Assembly: GCA_002307295.1 (NCBI GenBank)
Contig: DBTY01000042.1
Location: forward strand, 57,750 to 121,749
Origin: Ignavibacteriales bacterium UBA1304
GTDB taxonomy: Bacteria; Bacteroidota; Ignavibacteria; Ignavibacteriales; Ignavibacteriaceae
Direction of reading: 5' to 3'
DNA: 64,000 nucleotides
Every line of letters begins with the position of its first letter. Within the stretch, counting starts at the first letter, position 1. The translations under genes were made by a program, and so were the position numbers. Under the pieces are notes generated by a model. The model saw only the letters and a list, made by a program, of their open reading frames with translations, made no database searches and was not told the origin of the DNA. Of this stretch, positions 10,201-17,856 are shown piece by piece.

Positions 10201-10622
10201 GCTTTACATACTTTAATCATTTCCTGAACTAGCTTGACCCCTTTTTTATCTTCTATGTTCGATCTGTCCGTACCGACTTTAGAAATGTCTGAGCCCAACA
10301 CTTGCGTTATTCCGTTATAATCATAAGCAAAAAAGTACTCTTTACCCGAAAATCGCAATTTATTAATTTCGTCTGACGCGGCTTTTTTTGCCTGGACAAG
10401 AGTTATCTTCCCTGCGGAGACCTGCTCGTTGTAAGACTTCATAATACTATGCGCCGTTTCTACTACAGCCCTAAGCATTTCTTTTTTGTCCTCGTAAGCC
10501 TTGTTTTCCAATAGAGGCAAAATGTATAATGCAAATATTAATAAAAACGATAAAAAGGATAGGACTATAAGAGAAATGATTTTTGTGGAAATTAACCAGT
10601 TTTTGTAGCTTTTGATCTTCAT
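7203..10622 (-). CDS. Methyl-accepting chemotaxis protein with sCache sensor and a chain of about 14 HAMP-like units
   Basis: 1139 residues. TM1 spans about 11-36, then a periplasmic single-Cache domain to about 190 (core [10 protein letters not shown] and [10 protein letters not shown]), then TM2 about 196-217. From about 219 to 850 there are 14 HAMP-like units, alternating between two types: one reads ISKGDIP...[13 protein letters not shown], the other [12 protein letters not shown]...[11 protein letters not shown]. The pair repeats with a 91-residue period. The C-terminus is a full MCP signalling hairpin whose tip reads [20 protein letters not shown]. It should sense a small molecule through Cache and control CheA. 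The usual receptor has one HAMP, and here 13 extra units separate membrane from signalling tip. No che genes lie nearby. A strong domain-level call; ligand unknown. Confidence 0.95.
   Translation of the reverse strand: [1139 protein letters not shown]
9073..9618 (-). repeat. Two closely similar 273-bp coding repeats inside the HAMP chain
   Basis: Units offset by exactly 273 bp (91 codons) are nearly identical at the nucleotide level here: the sequence around 9103-9345 recurs at 9376-9618, both encoding a pair of HAMP-like units. Outer units of the same chain are more diverged. The pattern points to growth by tandem duplication, the most recent events being in the middle. Confidence 0.8.
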
Positions 10623-10735
10623 CGTAAAATTCCTTTTTTTTACTTTTATTTTAAGCGCAGCATGGCTTTGAATTTCCAGGGAGCAAAGGAATTTTGAGTA
10701 AGTGTAATACGAGAAAGAATATTTAGATTTTGACC

Positions 10736-10754
10736 TGGCAATTCATAATTGCCA
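10736..10754. promoter_or_regulatory. Perfect 8-3-8 palindrome upstream of the acid phosphatase and MCP genes
   Basis: TGGCAATT, three bases, then AATTGCCA. It lies in the 256-bp divergent spacer between the MCP start (10622) and the phosphatase start (10879). The symmetry suits a dimeric regulator. The GG and GC pairs are 12 bases apart rather than 10, so it is not a sigma-54 promoter. Function is inferred from symmetry and position only. Confidence 0.35.
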
Positions 10755-10816
10755 ATACGCTATTTAATATCTTATTATCGGCAATATGCACAAAATTCTT
10801 TAGCGTAATATTTAAT

Positions 10817-10846
10817 TTGACATTTTTACAAACTTTTTGTTATATA
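10817..10846 (+). promoter_or_regulatory. Possible sigma-70-like promoter for the acid phosphatase
   Basis: A consensus TTGACA at 10817-10822 is followed after 18 bases by TATATA at 10841-10846, ending about 33 bp before the ATG at 10879. The match to the classical -35/-10 pattern is good, but AT-rich spacers yield such matches by chance and promoter consensus in this lineage is uncertain. Confidence 0.4.
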
Positions 10847-10878
10847 TAAAGTAAATTTTACAACTATCATATATTATT

Positions 10879-11529
10879 ATGAAAAAAGCAGCTACTGTTT
10901 ATTTCTCATTTCTTTTGTTGGTTTCTTTATCTGCATTCAACTGTAGTTATAACCCGGCTAATTTAGATTCTGCAAAAAAGGAAGTGCAGAAATATTACGA
11001 AGAGGGCCGCTATGATAAAGAAATAACCGAAGTTGTAAATAAGGCTATAAATGAATTAGAATCCCTTAAACCTACGCCAAACGCAACAGCCGTGTTTGAT
11101 ATTGACGAAACCGTTCTTTCCAACTACGACCACATAAAAAGCATCGGCTATGGTTTCTACGTTACAGCCTGGAACGACTGGATGCTTTCCGCCAAAGCGA
11201 AAGCTATTCCGCAAACAAAAACGCTTTACGACAAAATAGTTGAGAAAGGAATAAAGGTAGTCTTTATTACCGGAAGGGGATATAAGTTCTATGACGCCAC
11301 ATATAAAAATTTAACCGCCGTTGGTTTTTCCAGAATAGACACGCTAATAACCAGAAGCGAAAAAGAAAACCACATCTCAGCTCTTGAATTCAAAACCCAG
11401 AAACGAAAAGAATTAGTTCAAAAAGGTTATAACATTGTAATTAATGTCGGCGATCAGATGAGCGACCTTGACGGAGGCAACTCCGGCATAAAAGTTAAAT
11501 TGCCCGATTTGTTATACTATATCCAATAA
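10879..11529 (+). CDS. HAD-superfamily class B-type acid phosphatase, predicted exported
   Basis: 216 residues. The N-terminal hydrophobic segment (about 5-20) ends with a Cys at 22, but the residues before it (SAFNC) are a poor lipobox, so it may be a lipoprotein or a plain secreted protein. The catalytic motif I is DIDETVLSN with the nucleophile and acid/base pair D74/D76. Motif II is VFITGR and motif III is the GDQMSDLDGG stretch. This matches the HAD subfamily IIIB acid phosphatase / lipoprotein e(P4) family, which dephosphorylates nucleotides and phosphoesters outside the cytoplasm. It stands alone on its strand. Confidence 0.85.
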   Translation: MKKAATVYFSFLLLVSLSAFNCSYNPANLDSAKKEVQKYYEEGRYDKEITEVVNKAINELESLKPTPNATAVFDIDETVLSNYDHIKSIGYGFYVTAWNDWMLSAKAKAIPQTKTLYDKIVEKGIKVVFITGRGYKFYDATYKNLTAVGFSRIDTLITRSEKENHISALEFKTQKRKELVQKGYNIVINVGDQMSDLDGGNSGIKVKLPDLLYYIQ

Positions 11530-11690
11530 ATATAGCCATTGCCGATTTTCAACTATCTAATATTGGGGACTATCATATGAACGATAGTTGTATGTTTATC
11601 CCAAAATCTGCCCAAAATGCATGGAATGTTTAGAAGCAGTAGCTTTTGTAATCTTTTGAGGAAGGTCTCAACTCATTTTCCCTTTAAAAA

Positions 11691-11718
11691 AAGCCGTCCC
11701 GATTAATCGGGGCGGCTT
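11691..11718 (-). terminator. Rho-independent terminator for the DUF2203 gene
   Basis: A 12-bp stem (AAGCCGTCCCGA with TCGGGGCGGCTT, one G-U pair) and a 4-base loop. On the minus strand it is followed by a run of seven T, which places it just after the DUF2203 stop. Confidence 0.75.
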
Positions 11719-11726
11719 GGAAATTT

Positions 11727-12113
11727 TCAGTTATTTAGATAATACTGATTTGGAATCAGCTTTCTGCCGGCGTAGCCGACGTCAATGTCGTGATAGTGAA
11801 TAATATCGCTGTCGCCATATTTCCAGCAAATAAATACTTCTTTACCGTCTATAGTCGCCGGAAAATCAACCAATCCGCTGCTAAAATCAGAATCTTTGTA
11901 ATAGCAGCCTATTTCTTCTAACTCCTGCATATAGCTCTTGAATCTGGAGATAAGCTCATCAACTCTTCGGTCTTCTAACGCTGTACCGGTATTATTTTCA
12001 GCATAATATTTCAATTCGTTTCCTGTTGATAAAATATCGTGTACAATCTGAATGACTAAAGGAAGAGTCTTACGCGCATCTTCCAACGTAAAAGTTCTTG
12101 TCACCGTTATCAT
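11727..12113 (-). CDS. DUF2203 family protein
   Basis: 128 residues matching the DUF2203 pattern: an N-terminal FTLEDARKTLPLV segment, a helical middle, then GLVDFPATIDGKEVFICWKYG and a C-terminal HYHDIDVGYAGRK. The conserved aromatic and acidic residues at the C-terminus are in place. No function is established for the family. A GGTGG ribosome binding site precedes the ATG. It is divergent from the solute-binding protein gene and has its own terminator, so it is probably a single-gene unit. No membrane segment or signal peptide. Confidence 0.85.
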   Translation of the reverse strand: MITVTRTFTLEDARKTLPLVIQIVHDILSTGNELKYYAENNTGTALEDRRVDELISRFKSYMQELEEIGCYYKDSDFSSGLVDFPATIDGKEVFICWKYGDSDIIHYHDIDVGYAGRKLIPNQYYLNN

Positions 12114-12216
12114 ATTTCCACCAACGTTTGTTAATTTAAAAACAACTTAGCTTAGCGTTAAGTTCAAACAAACTAACGAAATATTAATCTAAAAAGTAAA
12201 TGTATTTATACCTCCT

Positions 12217-12253
12217 TATAGTTATATTTCAATATAATAATTTTATAACTATA
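12217..12253. promoter_or_regulatory. 10-bp perfect inverted repeat abutting the SBP start codon
   Basis: TATAGTTATA at 12217-12226 pairs with TATAACTATA at 12244-12253, 2 bp before the ATG at 12256. In RNA this would fold over the initiation region, and no Shine-Dalgarno is visible there. It could be an operator or a translational control hairpin; in AT-rich DNA chance is also possible. Confidence 0.35.
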
Positions 12254-12255
12254 GT

Positions 12256-13524
12256 ATGAAAAAATTAAAGAAACTGTTGATTTTATTTTGCGCTTCGATA
12301 ATACTATGTTTGGGATGCGCAAAAAAGCCGGAAACTGTAACTTTGGAATTTTGGACGCTTCAGGTTAGCCCCGCTTCTGATAATTTTATAAAAACGCTAA
12401 TAAAAAAATATGAGTCGCAGAACCCAAATATAAAAATTAGATGGATCAGCGTGCCTTACAACGATGTTGCGCAAAAACTATCGGCTGCAATAACAGCCGG
12501 CAATCAGCCGGATGCAGTTAACCTGCCTGCTGACGTTTTAGCTAAATACGGTAAAATAAACGCCCTTTGCGATTTGTCCAAGCTGATTACTTATGACTCG
12601 CTGAATTTCTTTTTGCCTAACACTTTACAAAACTGCTCATATGGCGGTAAAGTAATAGCGCTTCCATGGTATTTAAATACTTATGTCCTGCTTTATAATA
12701 AGGAGCTTTTAGAAAACGCCGGGTTTGGCGTTAAAGATATTCCTAAAACTTACAGAGAATTAATAAAATTCTCAAAAGACTATAAAAACAAAACCGGGAA
12801 GTATGTCATTTTTAGAAATAATGGAGATGACAGCTATCTACCCCTTATGTTAGAATCCGAAGGAATTGAAATGACGGATAATGATATGACCAAAGCCGCG
12901 TTTAATTCCGCCGAAGGGATAGAGCTTATATCTCAGTGGGTGAACTTATACAGGGGTAATTATATTCAATTAGAACCGCCTTCAAAATCTGCCGTCTCCA
13001 ACATAGAAGCTTATCAGGATGGACAGGTAGCCATGCTGCTTGCAAAGTCCTCTGCAATAAAAGAAATAAAAACAAACGCGCCGGAAATTTATAAAAACAC
13101 CGACGTTTCTCTGGCTATAGTAGGCAAGACAGGCAAACATGCGCTTACGCTTTCTTCTCTTGCAATTACCGCGGGAAGCAGATACAAAAAAGAAGCGGCG
13201 GCGTTTTTGATGTACGTGGCTAATGCGCAAAACCAGGTTGAGTTTTGCAAACTGAATACTGTGTATCCTTCGTCTAAGGAAGCATTGAGGGACATTTATT
13301 TTGTAGCTAACGACGGAACTCCCGAAGCCAAGGCAAGAGTTATTGGAGCAATTGAGCTCCCTTACGCAGACCGTATACTTAAACATTTAGGGCATCCGCA
13401 AATTGAAAAATTACAGAATGTTTTTAACGAAGCGATTCAGGCCGCATGTCTTGGTAAAATAACAATACGCGAAGCGATTGACGAAGCTGCCGAAAAATGG
13501 GACGAGCTGCTTTTGCAGCAATAG
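12256..13524 (+). CDS. Extracellular sugar-binding lipoprotein (ABC solute-binding protein family 1)
   Basis: 422 residues. The N-terminus is a lipoprotein-type signal (positively charged start, hydrophobic core, Cys at about 21 in LCLGCAKKP). The mature part follows the SBP_bac_1 pattern: LEFWTLQVSP, a KYESQNPNIKIRW segment, GNQPDAVNLP, a PWYLNTYVLLYNKELLENAGF hinge region in two parts, and a C-terminal segment of closing helices. It should bind an oligosaccharide at the cell surface for an ABC importer. No permease or ATPase gene is adjacent; the next gene (76 bp on, same strand) is a predicted GHL10 glycosidase, which suggests a shared carbohydrate role. The orphan state is notable. Confidence 0.87.
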   Translation: MKKLKKLLILFCASIILCLGCAKKPETVTLEFWTLQVSPASDNFIKTLIKKYESQNPNIKIRWISVPYNDVAQKLSAAITAGNQPDAVNLPADVLAKYGKINALCDLSKLITYDSLNFFLPNTLQNCSYGGKVIALPWYLNTYVLLYNKELLENAGFGVKDIPKTYRELIKFSKDYKNKTGKYVIFRNNGDDSYLPLMLESEGIEMTDNDMTKAAFNSAEGIELISQWVNLYRGNYIQLEPPSKSAVSNIEAYQDGQVAMLLAKSSAIKEIKTNAPEIYKNTDVSLAIVGKTGKHALTLSSLAITAGSRYKKEAAAFLMYVANAQNQVEFCKLNTVYPSSKEALRDIYFVANDGTPEAKARVIGAIELPYADRILKHLGHPQIEKLQNVFNEAIQAACLGKITIREAIDEAAEKWDELLLQQ

Positions 13525-13614
13525 CAGGGTTAAACAAGCTTTAAAAACTGATATAAGAGTAGCGCTGAATAATTTCTAATAAACTATTTCTCTGAAAAAA
13601 TGGAGTTTGGTCAA

Positions 13615-14925
13615 ATGAAAAAATTACTTTTTGCCTTTTGTCTATTGGGCTTTTTTGCAACTCTTTCGGCTTCGTCAAAACCGAAGTTGATCTGGTTCGA
13701 CGCGACGGCTAATTTCAGGCGGTTGAGCAGCTCCGACTCAATTTGCTACTACCTTGATAAAGTTAAACAGGCCGGCTTTACCGATGTTGTTATAGACGTA
13801 AAACCAATCACAGGCGAAGTTTTGTACCCGAGTAAAATTGCTCCGCAGATGAAAGAATGGCATGGTTTTACAAGACCTGATTCTTTAGATTTTCTTAACG
13901 TATTTATAAATGAATCGCATAAAAGGGATTTAAAAATTCACGCTTCGCTGAACACATTCTCCGGCGGCCATAATTATATTGATAGAGGATTAGTCTATAA
14001 GGATAAATCGGACTGGCAATCGGTTAATTATACCGATTCTGGTTTTGTTCCTATCACAAAGCAGAAACATAAATATTCCGCCATGCTTAACCCGGCCAAT
14101 AAAGAAATTCAGGATTATGAAATTGCCATACTTAAAGAATTGGTTACAAATTATCCGCAGTTAGACGGTCTTATACTTGACCGCGTTCGTTACGACGGCA
14201 TTGAAGCGGATTTTAGCGAGCTTTCTAAACAGCTGTTTGAAAAATACATTTCCGATAAAGTTGAAAATTTTCCGGAGGATATTTTTGCCTGGTCAAAGGA
14301 CGCTAAAGGAAACGTAGTTAAAATCGAGGGGAAATATTACAAACAATGGCTTGAATGGCGCGTATCAGTAATATATAATTATATTGCCGAAGCGAGAAAG
14401 GAAGTGAAAAAAATAAATCCTAAAATATCCTTTGGCGATTATACCGGAGCATGGTACCCTACTTATTATGAAGTGGGCGTTAATTGGGCAAGCTCTAAAT
14501 ACGACCCTTCAAAAGATTATGATTGGGCAACCGCAAAGTATAAAGACTTTGGCTATTCCGAACTTTTAGATTTGTATACTACAGGCTGTTATTTCTTTGA
14601 AGTGACAAAAGAAGAAGTTGAAAGAAATAACGCAGATACTGTAAACAGAACCGAAGCCGGCCTGAGTAAAGGAAAAGAATACTGGTACTCTGTTGAAGGT
14701 TCGGCGGAGCTTGTAAATAAAGTAGTGATGAAGGCGGTTCCTGTTTATGGCGGGTTATACGTTGAACAGTACAAAGAAAAAAATAGTCCTGAACAGTTTG
14801 TTAAAGCCGTTGAAATGTGTTTAAAGAAAACAGACGGACTTATGATATTTGATATAGTGCAGCTAATTGAATACGACTGGTGGAACGCTATGGGAAAAGG
14901 AATTAAAGCGGGCGAAAAATATTAA
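13615..14925 (+). CDS. Secreted family 10-like glycosyl hydrolase (GHL10 / DUF187)
   Basis: I chose the ATG at 13615 over the in-frame ATG at 13600. GGAG at 13602-13605 sits 9 bases before 13615, and the resulting N-terminus (MKKLLFAFCLLGFF...LSASS) is a clean signal peptide. The mature protein is a TIM-barrel type: GFTDVVIDVKPITGEVLYPS early, a LDGLILDRVRYDG strand with acidic residues, then KISFGDYTGAWYPTYYE. These fit the GHL10 glycosyl-hydrolase-like family, which is common in FCB genomes and poorly characterised. It probably cleaves a glycan outside the cytoplasm, and could supply the upstream binding protein. A strong terminator follows, shared with the convergent wlb-like genes. Confidence 0.82.
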   Translation: MKKLLFAFCLLGFFATLSASSKPKLIWFDATANFRRLSSSDSICYYLDKVKQAGFTDVVIDVKPITGEVLYPSKIAPQMKEWHGFTRPDSLDFLNVFINESHKRDLKIHASLNTFSGGHNYIDRGLVYKDKSDWQSVNYTDSGFVPITKQKHKYSAMLNPANKEIQDYEIAILKELVTNYPQLDGLILDRVRYDGIEADFSELSKQLFEKYISDKVENFPEDIFAWSKDAKGNVVKIEGKYYKQWLEWRVSVIYNYIAEARKEVKKINPKISFGDYTGAWYPTYYEVGVNWASSKYDPSKDYDWATAKYKDFGYSELLDLYTTGCYFFEVTKEEVERNNADTVNRTEAGLSKGKEYWYSVEGSAELVNKVVMKAVPVYGGLYVEQYKEKNSPEQFVKAVEMCLKKTDGLMIFDIVQLIEYDWWNAMGKGIKAGEKY

Positions 14926-14950
14926 TGTAATTAGCGCGTTATAAAAGTAA

Positions 14951-14984
14951 AAGGCTCTGGTTATTTTGCCAGAGCCTTTTTTTT
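14951..14984. terminator. Bidirectional terminator between GHL10 and the aminotransferase
   Basis: A perfect 10-bp stem AAGGCTCTGG / CCAGAGCCTT with a 10-base loop, followed by T8 on the plus strand and preceded by A-rich sequence that gives T-rich sequence on the minus strand. It serves both convergent genes. Confidence 0.8.
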
Positions 14985-14992
14985 ACGACTAA

Positions 14993-16156
14993 TTATTTCA
15001 AAAATTTGCTTATAGTTTCTACTATAAAAGTAATTTGCTCCTTAGTTAATTCGGGATAGATTGGCAGCGCAATAGAAGTATTTGCCGCAAACTCTGAATT
15101 AGGGAAGTCCCCTTTTTTATAACCCAAATTTGCAAAACATTCCTGTAAATGGAATGGAACCGGATAATAAATTTCAGAAGCGATTTCATTTTCAGCTAAA
15201 AACTTGCGCAGCTCGTCGCGCTTTTCAACCCGTATGATGTACTGATTAAAAATATGATAATTCTTAATCTTATCGCTTTTGTATACCGGCTTAGGCAAAA
15301 GTACTTTGTTGTTATCGTCAAACGAAGCCACTCCGTCAGTTTGGGCAAGTTTGGCTTGAGTAAATAGTTTGGTATACAACTCGGCGTTTTCTCTTCTTTT
15401 CTCCGACCATGAATCAAGATGAGGAAGTTTAACGCTGATAACAGCGGCTTGCAGAGCGTCTATCCTAAAGTTGCCGCCAATAACTTTGTGGTAGTATTTG
15501 GGATGTCCGCCATGAACGCGCATTATTTTCAGTCTTCCGGCTAATTCATCGTCGTTAGTCGTAACAAGACCTCCGTCGCCAAAACAGCCGAGGTTTTTGC
15601 TTGGGAAAAATGAAAAGCAGCCTATATCTCCAATAGCGCCCACATGCCTGCCATCCTTATATTGTACGCCTATTGCCTGCGCGCCGTCTTCAATAACTTT
15701 AAGATTTGCGTTCTTAGCTATTTCAATAATTTCATCCATAGCCGCGCTTTGCCCGTAAAGATGCACAGGAATTATAGCTTTGGTCTTTGGAGTAATTTTA
15801 CTTTTTAGCGCTGATGGAAGGATGTTAAAAGTAACTGGATCGCAATCTACAAAAACAGGAGTCGCATTTAAGCGAGAGACTACTCCGGCGGTAGCAAAAA
15901 ACGAATATGTAGGAACAATAACTTCGTCTCCCGGTTTAATACCAATAGCCATTAAGGCAAGCAGAAGAGCGTCTGTGCCGGACGAAACTCCGTATGCGTA
16001 TTTGCAGTTTAAGTATTTTGTAAACGCCTGTTCCATTTTATCAACTTCGGGACCAAGTATAAAATACTGCGACTCAATAACATTGGCGATGGCTTCGTCA
16101 ATTTCTTTTTTTAACGAATGGTATTGAGGTTTTAAATCTAACAAAGGTACTTTCAT
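14993..16156 (-). CDS. DegT/DnrJ/EryC1/StrS aminotransferase, WlbC/WbpE-like
   Basis: 387 residues, PLP-dependent. The PLP lysine is K187 in FSFFPSKNLGCFGDGG, with the preceding EDGAQAIG Asp/Gln motif and SSGTDALLLAL phosphate loop. The C-terminal HLQECFANLGY segment is typical of the UDP-sugar aminotransferase group. In the Wlb/Wbp pathway this enzyme aminates the C3-ketone of UDP-GlcNAc-uronic acid using glutamate. It is the last gene of a three-gene minus-strand run with an N-acyltransferase and an oxidoreductase, in the same order as wlbABC. The family is firm; the exact sugar is inferred from the neighbours. Confidence 0.85.
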   Translation of the reverse strand: MKVPLLDLKPQYHSLKKEIDEAIANVIESQYFILGPEVDKMEQAFTKYLNCKYAYGVSSGTDALLLALMAIGIKPGDEVIVPTYSFFATAGVVSRLNATPVFVDCDPVTFNILPSALKSKITPKTKAIIPVHLYGQSAAMDEIIEIAKNANLKVIEDGAQAIGVQYKDGRHVGAIGDIGCFSFFPSKNLGCFGDGGLVTTNDDELAGRLKIMRVHGGHPKYYHKVIGGNFRIDALQAAVISVKLPHLDSWSEKRRENAELYTKLFTQAKLAQTDGVASFDDNNKVLLPKPVYKSDKIKNYHIFNQYIIRVEKRDELRKFLAENEIASEIYYPVPFHLQECFANLGYKKGDFPNSEFAANTSIALPIYPELTKEQITFIVETISKFLK

Positions 16157-16217
16157 ATTTTTCTCTTCTTTATTTTTTAAAAATCTGCGCTTAACAATTT
16201 TAGCGTAAATAAATTTA

Positions 16218-16688
16218 TTATTTTACTTTCTTTATAACTTTAGCCGGAACGCCCGCGACAACGGTATTTGCAGGGACGTCTTTTGTTACGACGCTGCCCG
16301 CTCCCACTACTGCGTTTGAGCCTATTGTAACGCCGCACAAAATAGTAACCGACGAACCGATAGAAGCTCCTTTCTGTACAAACGTCTCCACTACTTTCCA
16401 GTCTTCTTCGCTCTGCATTGATCCGTCTTCGTTAACGGCGCTGGGGTATTTATCGTTTGTAAACGTAACGTTGTGCCCTACAAAAACATTATCTTCAATG
16501 TGTACGCCTTCGCATATAAACGTATGCGACGATATTTTGCAGTTTTTGCCGATAAACGCGTTTTTCTGTATTTCTACAAAAGCGCCAACTTTTGAGTAAT
16601 CGCCAATAGTACAGCCGTAAAGATTTACGAAATCAAAAATTTTAACGTCTTTGCCTAATTTAACATTATTTATATTCTGTTTTTCCAT
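16218..16688 (-). CDS. Left-handed beta-helix N-acetyltransferase, WlbB/WbpD-like
   Basis: 156 residues built almost wholly of hexapeptide repeats (for example VKIFDF, TIGDYSKVGAFVEI, CKISSHTFI), ending with the VVGAGSVVTKDVPANTVVAGVPAKVI signature of LbH acetyltransferases. The insertion FTNDKYPSA is typical of sugar N-acetyltransferases that act on UDP-amino sugars. Expected reaction: acetyl-CoA-dependent acetylation of the 3-amino group of UDP-2-acetamido-3-amino-uronic acid. It starts 7 bp after the upstream oxidoreductase stop, and the aminotransferase follows 61 bp downstream. Confidence 0.85.
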   Translation of the reverse strand: MEKQNINNVKLGKDVKIFDFVNLYGCTIGDYSKVGAFVEIQKNAFIGKNCKISSHTFICEGVHIEDNVFVGHNVTFTNDKYPSAVNEDGSMQSEEDWKVVETFVQKGASIGSSVTILCGVTIGSNAVVGAGSVVTKDVPANTVVAGVPAKVIKKVK

Positions 16689-16695
16689 ATGCGCA

Positions 16696-17694
16696 TTATA
16701 GTGAAATTAATTTTCCTTTCCGTTTAATTGACTCGTCGCTCGCTTCAAGTATTTTCACGACTTTAAGTCCTTCAACGCCGTTAGTAAGCGGCTGCCGGTC
16801 TTCCTTAATTGAAGCGAGGAATTCCTTTACTCCAAGGTTTAAGGCTTCGGTCTGGTTAACTTTAGGCGAATACATATCGCCAATACGGTATTGAACCAAC
16901 GCGTCGTATATTCCTTCCTGGGTAGTAATTTCAACGCCGCTGTCGTAGACTTTTATTTTTTCCGAATTTTCCATATCGTCAAAGACGAGCATTTTTTTAT
17001 TTCCGCCAACAATCATGCGTCTGATTTTAACAGGGGAAGTCCAGTTGACGTGAAAATGCGCAAAGGTGTTGTTGTCAAAATAAACGGATAAATGCGCTAC
17101 ATTTTCATACTTACTATAATTTGCAATGCCGTTTGCAGAAACGGCAATTGGTTTTGCGTCCAAAATATAGCTCATAATAGAAAGGTCGTGCGGAGCTAAA
17201 TCCCAAATAACGTTAATATCATGCTGAAACAAACCAAGGTTTACCCTTACAGAATCGAAGTAAATTATATCGCCAAGCTCGCCTGCCACAGTAAGCTCTT
17301 TAATCTTTTTTACTGCGCCGTTATAAATAAACGTATGGTCTACAAAAATCTTTAGATCATGTTTATCGGCAAGTTTAATAAGCTCTTCGGCCTGTTTAGA
17401 TTTAGCTGTAAAAGGCTTTTCCACCCAGATATGTTTTCCGTTTTGCAAAGCTTCTTTAGCAAGCTGATAGTGCGTATCTACAGGCGTGGCAATTACAACT
17501 ATATCTACGGATTTATCTTTTAAAATTCCTGAATAGCTGTTTGTAATAATAGCTGCAGGAAATTTTTCATTTATCAGTTTAAGCCGGGCTGGGTTATTGT
17601 CACAACATATTACAGACTTGATTTCGCCGTTTGATAGAAAATTCCTAACCAAATTCGGTCCCCAATAACCAAGTCCAATAACTGCTGCTTTCAT
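16696..17694 (-). CDS. Gfo/Idh/MocA oxidoreductase, WlbA/WbpB-like
   Basis: I start at ATG 17694; a TTG directly before it at 17697 is in frame but unlikely. 332 residues: an N-terminal Rossmann fold with GLGYWGPNLVRNF, then the WVEKPFT lysine motif typical of the family, and a C-terminal alpha/beta domain with the catalytic-region HDINVIWDLAPHD. In the wlb/wbp pathway this enzyme oxidises C3 of UDP-GlcNAcA to a ketone with NAD. It leads a compact operon with the acetyltransferase and aminotransferase. The UDP-GlcNAc 6-dehydrogenase and epimerase that complete the route are not in the window. Confidence 0.83.
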   Translation of the reverse strand: MKAAVIGLGYWGPNLVRNFLSNGEIKSVICCDNNPARLKLINEKFPAAIITNSYSGILKDKSVDIVVIATPVDTHYQLAKEALQNGKHIWVEKPFTAKSKQAEELIKLADKHDLKIFVDHTFIYNGAVKKIKELTVAGELGDIIYFDSVRVNLGLFQHDINVIWDLAPHDLSIMSYILDAKPIAVSANGIANYSKYENVAHLSVYFDNNTFAHFHVNWTSPVKIRRMIVGGNKKMLVFDDMENSEKIKVYDSGVEITTQEGIYDALVQYRIGDMYSPKVNQTEALNLGVKEFLASIKEDRQPLTNGVEGLKVVKILEASDESIKRKGKLISL

Positions 17695-17817
17695 CAATAA
17701 CCTATAAATATTGTGGATAATTAATTATACAAAAATAAGCCGGAAGTCGTTCAGAAGTAAGGGAAAAATAAAAAAAAGAGAGGATAAAAAAGGATAATAA
17801 AAACGGAGGAAAGAAAA

Positions 17818-17846
17818 GCGGAAACGCGCATAAAGCGAGTTTCCGC
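17818..17846 (-). terminator. Rho-independent terminator after the M16 pair
   Basis: Outer stem GCGGAAAC / GTTTCCGC extends inward to about 12 bp with one mismatch around a short loop. On the minus strand it is followed by TTTTCTTTCC. It lies just 11 bp past the stop of the 691-residue M16 gene. Confidence 0.75.
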
Positions 17847-17856
17847 CATAAAATAG

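Noticed and set aside
10736..10754. Sigma-54 promoter (because an NtrC-type activator is nearby)
   Set aside because: The GG and GC elements are 12 bases apart instead of 10; it is better described as a palindrome.
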